This document shows positions 1 through 6,099 of a DNA stretch of 8,474 bases, in pieces; within the stretch, counting starts at the first letter, position 1, and each line of letters begins with the position of its first letter. The DNA is from Nitrospira sp. (GTDB taxonomy: Bacteria; Nitrospirota; Nitrospiria; Nitrospirales; Nitrospiraceae). The stretch spans positions 1 through 8,474 of the forward strand of contig JACOEF010000441.1 of NCBI GenBank assembly GCA_024998705.1. The letters are read 5' to 3'. A program made the translations under genes and the position numbers. The notes beneath the pieces are model-generated. The model did not search any database. It had not been told where the DNA came from and saw only the letters and a program-made list of their open reading frames with translations.

Positions 1-2
1 GA

Positions 3-19
3 CATTGCACAATCTCCTT
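3..19 (-). promoter_or_regulatory. RBS and ATG of a possible next gene leaving the window
   Basis: On the minus strand an AAGGAG Shine-Dalgarno sequence (14-19) lies 8 nt upstream of an ATG at 3-5. The spacing is close to ideal, and the site follows the last gene of the cluster on the same strand. Only the start codon and two further bases are inside the window, so the product cannot be named. It could belong to the same operon, 183 nt after the DUF3187 gene, or have its own promoter. It is supported only by the RBS-start pair. Confidence 0.4.
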
Positions 20-34
20 GTCAAATGATGACAA
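18..34. promoter_or_regulatory. Inverted repeat TTGTCA-N5-TGACAA, candidate operator
   Basis: Two perfect 6-bp arms (18-23 and 29-34) surround a 5-bp centre. The dyad sits directly beside and partly over the AAGGAG of the possible next gene. Binding of a dimeric repressor here would block expression of that gene. The arm length and spacing are compatible with many small helix-turn-helix regulators, and no specific one can be named. A weak RNA hairpin is the alternative reading. Confidence 0.3.
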
Positions 35-119
35 TTGGACGCAGGTATTCATTCAGTGGGAACAAGCCGTATAGAGAAGGTCGCGACGAAGCAGCGAAGA
101 AGTTTCGTACAATCGGCTC

Positions 120-148
120 ATCCTCACATATGGCATCGCCGGTGTCAA
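120..148 (-). promoter_or_regulatory. Weak candidate promoter in the left intergenic region
   Basis: On the minus strand a perfect TTGACA (143-148) is followed after 17 bp by GAGGAT (120-125), with a TG one base upstream as in extended -10 promoters. The -10 matches the consensus at only three of six positions. It would give a leader of roughly 110 nt ahead of the ATG at position 5. The rest of 1-188 shows no convincing gene and no hairpin followed by a T-run, so no intrinsic terminator was identified after the DUF3187 gene. Confidence 0.2.
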
Positions 149-188
149 GATTTCGCATTTCCTCGGGACAAGAACGGGACAACCAAGG

Positions 189-1187
189 TCACGATCGAAA
201 CCGGTAGGTGAGGACCGTGGACAGGGTAAAATCCGCCGCACTCCCGGTAATAAAATCGAGATTCTCTACTCCGTACAGCTGCCACAACAGACCGGGAAGG
301 ACTCGATAACTCACCCCCAGCACCGACTCCGTCACGCCCTTATCCAAAACTCGTGTTCCGGTCCCGTGAAACGGCGGGGAATAATAATCGAACTGTGCCG
401 TGATCGAAAAATTTTCCGTCCAGAGATATTCCACGGCAACCAACCCGCTCACCACCGGCTGGAGTCCCAACCCTGCAATCCGTCCCGTGGGAAACACTCC
501 ATTCAGGTTCGCGTAGAGGATCCAACTTCCTGCGAACTTCTTATCCAGCGCCAAACCGATGCCGGCGTCAGGATGCCCGCTGCCGAACACCTGACTGGTA
601 TCTCCAGTCGGGGCTTTGACCCCGACACGCACCGACAAGGCCGGGACGATCGATGTTTCCTTCAGAATCTGATACTTGCCGTAAAAAGAAATATCCCCCA
701 GCCCGGTGGCACCCTCTGCTCCCCTGAACAGCGTGCGGCCTCCATTGGTTAGATTGAAGGCATACCCGACATCCTGCAACGCCTTTCGTGGCGGCGACAC
801 CCCGGTCGTGCCCCGCTCCACCCCGAGGATCGGGCCCTCCATAAAACCACCGTACCGATGATAGGCGGGAATTTCCGCACCGATCTCCAATCGGTCCGTA
901 AGACCGTAACGAAGGAAGAGTCCAGTTCGTACCGTTTCGAATTTCATCGAGACGTCGGCCTGTTCCTCCTGGTCCCTCGAAATACTGGCCGTATTCGCCA
1001 CTTCCAACCGCACATCGAAATCGCCCCTCTTCAAGACTGCGGCCCGATCGCCCGGCATGGCCAGAACCAGCTGGTCCAGCGCTTGAAAGTTTCTGACCGG
1101 AAAGGGGCCGAAACCTTCCGCTCCCGCAGAGAACGGGAGGCCACACAGAAAAGTCACGATGTAGAAGCAGTAAATCGCCTGCCGCAT
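189..1187 (-). CDS. DUF3187-type outer-membrane beta-barrel protein
   Basis: A 332-residue exported protein with a typical signal peptide (hydrophobic residues 5-20, likely cleavage after AGA at about residue 23). The mature start GPFPVRNFQAL, the segment YGLTDRLEIGAEIPAYHRYGG, the GLGDISFYGKYQ stretch and VKAPTGDTSQVFGSGHPD match my memory of the DUF3187 family, whose members look like outer-membrane barrels. Alternating polar/aromatic strands continue to the end, and the chain finishes YRFRS, close to a barrel-type C-terminus. No enzymatic motif is seen and its function is unknown. It begins 42 nt after the Omp85-like gene, has no clear Shine-Dalgarno, and is probably co-transcribed. An alternative family label is a general OMP_b-brl or transporter-like barrel. 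Confidence is high for an exported barrel and moderate for the family name. Confidence 0.8.
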   Translation of the reverse strand: MRQAIYCFYIVTFLCGLPFSAGAEGFGPFPVRNFQALDQLVLAMPGDRAAVLKRGDFDVRLEVANTASISRDQEEQADVSMKFETVRTGLFLRYGLTDRLEIGAEIPAYHRYGGFMEGPILGVERGTTGVSPPRKALQDVGYAFNLTNGGRTLFRGAEGATGLGDISFYGKYQILKETSIVPALSVRVGVKAPTGDTSQVFGSGHPDAGIGLALDKKFAGSWILYANLNGVFPTGRIAGLGLQPVVSGLVAVEYLWTENFSITAQFDYYSPPFHGTGTRVLDKGVTESVLGVSYRVLPGLLWQLYGVENLDFITGSAADFTLSTVLTYRFRS

Positions 1188-1229
1188 GAGTAATCTTGGC
1201 GTCCACTCAATCGCACTTAATAGGAAATA

Positions 1230-2435
1230 TTAATAGGGGAAATCTAACCCTGCGAAGACCGCGCCACCCTCACGACTGTACCCGTAATCTACTCGGCCGA
1301 CGACATTGGGGCGAACGATGGCGCGAAACCCCAACCCCGGCGTCATCCGATAATCCTGGAAGCTGACGTCTTTGAACGAGTTGAATACCTGACCCGTGTC
1401 GAGAAACGGGGCCACTTCGAAATCCGCCGTCACCCCGGCCAATTTCGTCCGCAGGAGATGAATCCGTTCTTCGATACTGAAGGCAATCAGATGTTTGTCG
1501 ATGTATCGGTCCAACCCGAACCCGCGCAGATTGTTCTGCCCACCGAGCGAGGACTGTTCAAAAAACGGCACCTGGGACCCGATGGTCGCCTGCAAGTCGG
1601 CACGGACGACCAGAATGGCGCGCTTGGACTCGCTCGGGAACAGTTTTTTGACTTCGAGTTCGTACCGCGAGTAGACCGGGTGGTCGCCGTTTTTGATGTT
1701 TTGATTCAACTCCGCATAGGCCATGATGGACATTCCATCCGTGGGTGTGACCAGACTGTCGCGGGTGTCGTAATGAAAGGACGCCCGGTGCCCGACGATG
1801 ATGGACTCGCCTTGAATGCCGTCCACGGTGGGGAATTGTTCGACCGAAAAGGGAAGGTCGGTGCCGCCTCGTTGGAGCCGCACCTGCCGGACTCGCTGCC
1901 CGACGGATATCTGGGTGACTTCATTCGCATAGAGGCCGAGCCGCCAATAAGCTCGCGCTTCCCTCGCCGTGTAATTCGATTCATCCGCCTGCACGGTCGA
2001 TTGGCCCAGCCCGAAAAACCGGGAAGTAGCGTTCTTGAAGTAGGTACCGCCGAAGTTGAGGAAGTATTGCCCGTTGCCGAATGCCGGATCGACATAATCG
2101 AACAACACCTTGCGTTCAATCCGCTCGGTCAACGAAGCGATGAACCGCATCAGGCGTCCACCCGGCTCATACTTGAACAGATTGAAGACTCCGCGAGTAC
2201 CCACGATCGAGTTCTGAATGAGCATGGGCGCCATCAGATACTTCAGTTCTCCGTCCGGATTCGTGATCAGAATCGGCGCGATCAAGCCGGCGTCGTTACC
2301 GTCGTTCCTACTGGTTGAAATGGAGGGAACCGGAAAAATCTGCGTGTCGGCCTCCGCCGAAGCCGGAAGGCTCAGGAACAGAAGGCCGGCCAGCGCCAGA
2401 CAGATTCGAATCGACGAAAAATGGTGACACTGCAT
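1230..2435 (-). CDS. Omp85/BamA-TamA-like outer-membrane barrel without POTRA domains
   Basis: A 401-residue protein with a signal peptide (hydrophobic core about 11-23, likely cleavage after ASA at 27). Omp85 hallmarks are visible: HYDTRDSLVTPTDGM (221-235), the loop-6 motif LRGF (303-306) in GGQNNLRGFGLDRY, a following acidic/aromatic strand VAPFLDTGQVF, and a final strand ending FPY, with aromatic terminal Y401. Barrel-like strands begin by about residue 50 (LIAPILITN, LKYLMAPMLI), leaving no room for even one POTRA domain of about 75 residues. It is therefore unlikely to be BamA itself, and a role in lipid or protein passage across the outer membrane is inferred. It starts 34 nt after mlaC, without a strong Shine-Dalgarno, which suggests translational coupling. 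A long open frame on the opposite strand is a coding shadow. Confidence 0.85.
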   Translation of the reverse strand: MQCHHFSSIRICLALAGLLFLSLPASAEADTQIFPVPSISTSRNDGNDAGLIAPILITNPDGELKYLMAPMLIQNSIVGTRGVFNLFKYEPGGRLMRFIASLTERIERKVLFDYVDPAFGNGQYFLNFGGTYFKNATSRFFGLGQSTVQADESNYTAREARAYWRLGLYANEVTQISVGQRVRQVRLQRGGTDLPFSVEQFPTVDGIQGESIIVGHRASFHYDTRDSLVTPTDGMSIMAYAELNQNIKNGDHPVYSRYELEVKKLFPSESKRAILVVRADLQATIGSQVPFFEQSSLGGQNNLRGFGLDRYIDKHLIAFSIEERIHLLRTKLAGVTADFEVAPFLDTGQVFNSFKDVSFQDYRMTPGLGFRAIVRPNVVGRVDYGYSREGGAVFAGLDFPY

Positions 2436-2469
2436 GGCGCTTGCCGGAATCGCTCGCCCCCTAGCGGGA

Positions 2470-3084
2470 TTAGGGCGCCTTGATCTTGTCGGATTTCTTG
2501 CGGAGCTGATCGACGAGGTCGGGATACGAGGAGGTGTGGAGGATCTTCGTAAATTGCCCGCGATAGTTATTCACCAAACTGACACCATCGACCACAACAT
2601 CGTACACATGCCAATCGTTACTCTTGTGCAGCAATCGGTAATCCATGGGAATTTCAGCCTTCCCGGAGAGGACCTTCGTACGGACCTCCGCATATTCTTT
2701 CTCCGTCCGCTCATTCAGGTACTGCACGCCCTCACCGGAATAGGTCTCCACACGATCAGCGTACGTATTGGTCAAGAGCGTACGAAAGAGATCAACGAAC
2801 TCCTGCTTGTCCTTGTCGGACAACTGATTCCATTGGGCTCCCAACGACCGCCTGGACATTTCAGGATAATCGAACCGTTGCGCCACCACCTTCTCCAAGC
2901 GTTGCCGCCGGTCATCCTGCCGAGCGGGTGCTTTGAGCTCTTTATCATTCAAAATCCTGAGTACTTCATCGATGGTGCCCTTAATCGAATCCGTCGCCGG
3001 CCCTGCGATGGCGACCGCCTGTCCACCGACTAACACCTGCAGCGCCAACAGCGCCCCGATGATCATCCCTCGCATTACATACAT
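2470..3084 (-). CDS. mlaC: MlaC-type periplasmic lipid-binding protein
   Basis: MlaC proteins (Ttg2/toluene-tolerance family) carry lipids through the periplasm between the MlaFED complex and an outer-membrane partner. The 204-residue product has a hydrophobic signal segment (about 5-25) with likely cleavage near AIA-GP. The family core is clear: FDYPEMSRRSLGAQW (71-85), LSDKDKQEFVDLFRTLL (88-104), and DWHVYDVVVDGVSLVNNYR (157-175) before a final helix. Length is close to the 211 residues of E. coli MlaC. I chose the ATG at 3084 because GGAGAGGTG lies just upstream and the signal peptide begins there; an in-frame ATG at 3162 would add 26 basic, non-signal-like residues. It follows mlaD by 87 nt. 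The cargo could be phospholipid or, given shc and hpnG upstream, hopanoid; this is not readable from sequence. Confidence 0.93.
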   Translation of the reverse strand: MYVMRGMIIGALLALQVLVGGQAVAIAGPATDSIKGTIDEVLRILNDKELKAPARQDDRRQRLEKVVAQRFDYPEMSRRSLGAQWNQLSDKDKQEFVDLFRTLLTNTYADRVETYSGEGVQYLNERTEKEYAEVRTKVLSGKAEIPMDYRLLHKSNDWHVYDVVVDGVSLVNNYRGQFTKILHTSSYPDLVDQLRKKSDKIKAP

Positions 3085-3089
3085 CCCAA

Positions 3090-3119
3090 CACCTCTCCTT
3101 TGAGTGGTGAGCCCCTCAC
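3090..3119 (-). promoter_or_regulatory. mlaC RBS within two alternative small hairpins
   Basis: Upstream of mlaC the minus strand can form GTGAG-GGG-CTCAC (3107-3119, 5-bp stem). It can alternatively form CACCACTC-AAAG-GAGAGGTG (3090-3109, 7 of 8 pairs). The second stem would hide the Shine-Dalgarno of mlaC, and the two structures share bases 3107-3109, so they exclude each other. This could tune MlaC level relative to the membrane subunits. The stems are short and may be chance. Confidence 0.25.
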
Positions 3120-3171
3120 AGCACCGGCCTGGCGTCTTCATTCCCATTCCCTGACCTCTCATCCAATCCGG

Positions 3172-3615
3172 CTAGTTGACCTTCCCGTGTACATACTGGC
3201 TGACCAATTCCTCGAGATCAAGCCCAGATTCGGTATCACGAATTTTGTCGCCGGGCTTTAACGGATCGCCCCCGCCTCCTACCGACAGGGCGAGATACTT
3301 ATCTCCGATAATCCCGCGTGTCTTGATGGAAGCAATCGTGTCGGAATACAATTTCACGCCGTCTTGAATCGCCAGCGCCACCAAGGCACGATCACTGCTG
3401 AGACCGATATGCCGGACACGCCCCACCTCCACACCGGCAATTTCAACCGACGCGCCCGGCTTAAGCCCCGACGCAGTGGTAAACTCCGCCTCAACCGGGT
3501 AATTGTGTCCGCCGATGACTTCCAACTTCCCCAACTTGATAGACAAGTAGCCGAGACAGGCGATCCCGACGAGCACAAAAATTCCCACCATCAATTCCAG
3601 CTTTGCACGTTCCAT
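3172..3615 (-). CDS. mlaD: MlaD-type MCE-domain inner-membrane protein
   Basis: MlaD anchors a hexameric MCE ring on the MlaE permease and passes lipid to or from MlaC. The 147-residue product has one N-terminal transmembrane helix (about 9-28) followed by a single MCE domain (about 38-113). Family signatures include ASGLKPGASVEIAGVEVGRV (48-67) and IKTRGIIGDKYLALSVGG (97-114). After the MCE domain only a short helix, LDLEELVSQYVHG, remains. E. coli MlaD has 183 residues, so the C-terminal tail is short here. The ATG at 3615 has AGGAG (3621-3625) 5 nt upstream, overlapping the tandem stops of the full-length mlaF frame. This arrangement indicates tight coupling to mlaF. Confidence 0.95.
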   Translation of the reverse strand: MERAKLELMVGIFVLVGIACLGYLSIKLGKLEVIGGHNYPVEAEFTTASGLKPGASVEIAGVEVGRVRHIGLSSDRALVALAIQDGVKLYSDTIASIKTRGIIGDKYLALSVGGGGDPLKPGDKIRDTESGLDLEELVSQYVHGKVN

Positions 3616-3626
3616 AACGTCTCCTA

Positions 3627-3707
3627 TCAGAGGGATGCGGTCGGCAACCCCTTCGGCGTGACGGACCCTGCGACAAAAATAAACTCACGAATCTCTGCGT
3701 CCGTCGT
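3627..3707 (-). pseudogene. mlaF: Orphaned C-terminal tail of mlaF after an in-frame TAG
   Basis: Directly after the TAG that ends mlaF (3708-3710), the same frame stays open for 26 codons and then closes with TGA TAG (3629-3624). Its product begins TTDAEIREFIFVAG, matching the pattern at the C-terminus of MlaF-type ATPases, where a D-P/A-x-(V/I)-R-x-F-(I/L) segment follows the last ATPase strand. With this tail the gap to mlaD shrinks from 92 nt to 11 nt, in keeping with tight packing. A single C-to-T change of a CAG codon would explain the stop. It may be a real nonsense mutation, a sequence error or a readthrough site. Confidence 0.75.
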
Positions 3708-4388
3708 CTACACGAATTCATTCGATGGCGCCATCTCGGCAATCCGTCCATTCTTGAGCATCGCCACATAATCGGAGATCCCGAAGATCTCAGGGATTTC
3801 GTGACTGACCATGACGGCGGTAAACTTGAATTGCTGTTGCATCGCCACGATCAGATCATGAATGGCTTTTGCCATCAACGGATCGAGCCCCGTCGTCGGT
3901 TCGTCGAACAGAATGATCTCCGGCTCCATCACCAGGGCGCGTGCCAACCCGGCGCGTTTGCGCATGCCGCCGCTCAGTTCGGCGGGAAACTTATGGCCCA
4001 TGCCCTTCAGGCCCACCTGCTCGAGCTTTTCCTCAACCCGCCGAATGACGATCTCGCCCTTCAGGCGCAGTTTCTCGCGCAGAGGGAAGGCGACATTTTC
4101 AAATACCGTCATCGAGTCGAACAACGCTGCCCCCTGGAACAACATGGCAAACTTCTTCCGCACCTCGTTGAGCGCCTGCCCCTTGAGTCTCGCAATGTCC
4201 GTGCCATCGATCCAGACCTCGCCACGATCCGGCTGCATGAGGCCGATAATATGCTTCAGCAGCACACTCTTGCCTTCGCCGCTTCGCCCGATAATCGTCG
4301 TGAGTTTGCCTGTGGGAATGGTCAGATCCACGCCTCGTAACACCGGCTGCCTGCCCAAAGTCTTTTCGACGCCGACCAGTTTAATCAT
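3708..4388 (-). CDS. mlaF: MlaF-type ABC transporter ATPase, C-terminally shortened by TAG
   Basis: The cytoplasmic ATPase of the Mla lipid transporter powers lipid movement through MlaE. The 226-residue ORF has Walker A GRSGEGKS (34-41), the Q-loop LFQGAALFDSMTVFENV around Q85, the signature ELSGGMRKRAGLARAL starting near 137, Walker B IILFDEPTTGLD (158-169) and the switch histidine VSHE (H196). These are typical of the Mla/Ttg2A/TGD3 branch. I chose the ATG at 4388 because MIKLVGVEKTLG matches family N-termini; GAGG lies 4 nt upstream. An ATG at 4409, preceded by a GGGGG run, would add seven residues and cannot be excluded. E. coli MlaF has 269 residues. Here the C-terminus is cut by TAG after SNEFV, and the expected tail continues in frame beyond it. 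In E. coli structures the C-terminal extension contacts the neighbouring MlaF, so the truncation may weaken the dimer. Confidence 0.93.
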   Translation of the reverse strand: MIKLVGVEKTLGRQPVLRGVDLTIPTGKLTTIIGRSGEGKSVLLKHIIGLMQPDRGEVWIDGTDIARLKGQALNEVRKKFAMLFQGAALFDSMTVFENVAFPLREKLRLKGEIVIRRVEEKLEQVGLKGMGHKFPAELSGGMRKRAGLARALVMEPEIILFDEPTTGLDPLMAKAIHDLIVAMQQQFKFTAVMVSHEIPEIFGISDYVAMLKNGRIAEMAPSNEFV

Positions 4389-4463
4389 GGATCCTCGTGC
4401 AAGCCACATCTACCCCCTGCCGTCGCAGTCGCATCCGCCTCGTGCGCGTCACGTGCAACGGCA

Positions 4464-5231
4464 TTAGAGCAGCACCGACGTCAGAAAATAATCCCACACC
4501 AGAATCAGGACGGCCGACAGCACCACCGCTTCGGTCGTCGCAGTCCCCAATCCCTCGGCACTATGCTTGGTGTGAAAACCTTTGTAACAACAAACCCAAC
4601 TGATCAGCAGGCCGAAGCTGATGGATTTCAAAATACCGCCGTAGACATCCTTCCACTCAACGGCCGACTCAATCGAACTCCAGTAGGCGCCTTCATTACC
4701 GTTCAACAACTGCACACCGACGACATACCCGCCATAAATCCCGACGACGTCAAAGAGCGCAACCAAAAGCGGTACGGCGATGAGACTGGCGACGAGCTTG
4801 GGGCCGATCAAATATTGCAGCGGGTTGATCGCCATCGTGTCCAAAGCATCGATCTGTTCCGTAATCCGCATGATACCGATTTCCGCCGTCATGGCGGACC
4901 CGGCCCGGGCCGTCACCATCAAGGCCGCCAGAACCGGCCCCAATTCCCGGATGATGCTGAGCGCCACGGCAGAACCGAGCACTGCTTCAGAACCGAATTT
5001 TCGTAGGGTGTAATGTCCCTGCAGCGCCAGAACCATGCCGGTAAAAACAGCGGTGAGGACGACGACAAACGTAGACTTATAGCCGATGAAATTCAGCTGC
5101 TTGACGATTTGGTAGACCCGGAACGGCGGGCGCGTCAACCAGGCAAAAGAGGACAGGACGAATAACATCATCCGTCCCATCTGCTCTGTCAGATCGATCG
5201 TATATCGCCCGATACGAGCAATGCCTTCCAT
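4464..5231 (-). CDS. mlaE: MlaE-type ABC transporter permease
   Basis: The integral inner-membrane subunit of the Mla lipid transporter, a homodimer that binds MlaF on the cytoplasmic side and the MlaD ring on the periplasmic side. The 255-residue protein is close in size to E. coli MlaE (260). It shows an amphipathic N-terminal region, hydrophobic spans (about 54-70, 85-110, 146-175, 200-216, 234-254), and the hallmark blocks RELGPVLAALMVTARAGSAM (95-114), EIGIMRITEQIDALDTMAI (117-135) and SAEGLGTATTEAVV (224-237). The ATG at 5231 has AGGAG 8 nt upstream. An in-frame GTG at 5306 would overlap the end of hpnG and add 25 charged residues with no family resemblance. The gene follows hpnG by 58 nt, which places the transporter inside a hopanoid operon. 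Confidence 0.95.
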   Translation of the reverse strand: MEGIARIGRYTIDLTEQMGRMMLFVLSSFAWLTRPPFRVYQIVKQLNFIGYKSTFVVVLTAVFTGMVLALQGHYTLRKFGSEAVLGSAVALSIIRELGPVLAALMVTARAGSAMTAEIGIMRITEQIDALDTMAINPLQYLIGPKLVASLIAVPLLVALFDVVGIYGGYVVGVQLLNGNEGAYWSSIESAVEWKDVYGGILKSISFGLLISWVCCYKGFHTKHSAEGLGTATTEAVVLSAVLILVWDYFLTSVLL

Positions 5232-5239
5232 GCCACGCT

Positions 5240-5244
5240 CTCCT
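5240..5244 (-). promoter_or_regulatory. RBS that fixes the mlaE start
   Basis: AGGAG within GAGAGGAGAG on the minus strand stands 8 nt before the ATG at 5231. It favours this start over the longer GTG-initiated frame that would begin inside hpnG. Confidence 0.8.
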
Positions 5245-5289
5245 CTCGTCCACCTACCCGACTCAGCCGTCGAACCACGTTGAGCCCGG

Positions 5290-6045
5290 TCAGGCCAGTC
5301 CCTCACGCAGCGCCTGGGCGGCGCAGGCGCTGAATACCGCCGTCAACTGTGTTGCGGCGACGCGGCTTTGCACACGAAGTCGATTGAGTCCGATCCAACT
5401 CGTCGGGTGAGCCAGGCAAGCAGCGACACCCTTCACCCACCCAGATGGCCTGAGAAACAGGTTGAAGTCAAGCGGAAGGCTTTCATCGACAAGATCCGAT
5501 GCCGTACGAACAATGACAAATGGAATCTCGCGCTCCGAGGCTACGCCCCCCAACGCCGCGCTCTCCATGTCGAGTCCGATCCCCCCCACACGAGCAGCAA
5601 CCTCCCGTTTCTCTTCCGCGCGACAAAGGACCCGTGGAACCGTCACAAACCGGCCGGACTGCACCGGCACACGCTGTTCCTGCACAGCCCGCCGCACCCA
5701 GTCGACGAATACCGGCGCGCAGGGAACCGGTCGTCCGACCTCTCTGCCATCCTCCATCGTCACCTGCGTGCCGATCAACACCTGACCGATCTCAGCCGGA
5801 CCCAACGCACAGGCAAACCCGGTCGACCACACAGCGGCGAATGACTGTTCCGCAAGCATCCGCCTGGCGGTTGTAGCGGCCCGCTCGGGACCGACACCCA
5901 TCGGAATGACCCACCACGCAACCTGCCCCTGCTGCGCGACGACGCAACGAATCCCCCCGACGGTCTGCACCTCACTCGTGGCAAACGCCTGGCGCACGGC
6001 AGCCAACTCCCACCGGGTTGCCACGAAAACTCCGATCGCGGTCAC
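5290..6045 (-). CDS. hpnG: HpnG-like hopanoid-associated nucleoside phosphorylase
   Basis: HpnG removes adenine from adenosylhopane, made by HpnH, on the way to ribosylhopane and bacteriohopanetetrol-type lipids. The 251-residue product looks like a purine nucleoside phosphorylase/MTA-SAH nucleosidase-fold protein. It has an N-terminal strand AIGVFVAT, the glycine-rich GVGPERAATTARRML (50-64), a central STGFACALGP (74-83), the active-site-like GLDMESAAL (157-165) and VRTASDLVDESLP (179-191) with the conserved SD. I chose the GTG at 6045 because GGGAG lies 5 nt upstream and the family N-terminal strand starts there; the longer GTG at 6093 has no RBS. The neighbour shc supports the HpnG role over a general nucleosidase. 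The sequence departs from the proteobacterial HpnG I recall, for instance GFACALGP where a GGLDP-like motif is common. hpnH is not in the window. Confidence 0.82.
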   Translation of the reverse strand: MTAIGVFVATRWELAAVRQAFATSEVQTVGGIRCVVAQQGQVAWWVIPMGVGPERAATTARRMLAEQSFAAVWSTGFACALGPAEIGQVLIGTQVTMEDGREVGRPVPCAPVFVDWVRRAVQEQRVPVQSGRFVTVPRVLCRAEEKREVAARVGGIGLDMESAALGGVASEREIPFVIVRTASDLVDESLPLDFNLFLRPSGWVKGVAACLAHPTSWIGLNRLRVQSRVAATQLTAVFSACAAQALREGLA

Positions 6046-6050
6046 GATGA

Positions 6051-6055
6051 CTCCC
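6051..6055 (-). promoter_or_regulatory. RBS that fixes the hpnG start
   Basis: GGGAG on the minus strand stands 5 nt before the GTG at 6045. The alternative GTG at 6093, six bases after the shc stop, has no such sequence. Confidence 0.65.
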
Positions 6056-6099
6056 GAGGAACAATGAGAGGAAGAGCTGAACTGGGTGAACACCCACGG

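Noticed and set aside
164..182. Direct repeat CGGGACAA twice with a period of 11 bp
   Set aside because: Two copies of 8 bp just after a gene end may be chance; no promoter lies next to it and no third copy was seen.
568..1206. A 212-codon minus-strand frame overlapping the DUF3187 gene
   Set aside because: It is out of frame with a protein that has a signal peptide and barrel pattern; its own product is low-complexity Gly/Arg/Ser-rich and shows no motif.
1458..2318. A 286-codon open frame on the plus strand
   Set aside because: It lies entirely antisense to the Omp85-like gene, whose protein has clear family motifs. The antisense product has no signal, fold or motif and no RBS, as expected for a GC-rich coding shadow.
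2434..3033. A 199-codon plus-strand frame opposite mlaC
   Set aside because: It is antisense to a well-supported MlaC with no separate evidence.
4393..4445. CCTCGTGC repeated between mlaE and mlaF
   Set aside because: The two 8-bp copies are 45 bp apart, and one is simply the region around the mlaF RBS; no further structure supports a function.
3801..4467. Two plus-strand frames opposite mlaF
   Set aside because: Both are shadows of the ATPase gene, which carries all expected ABC motifs.
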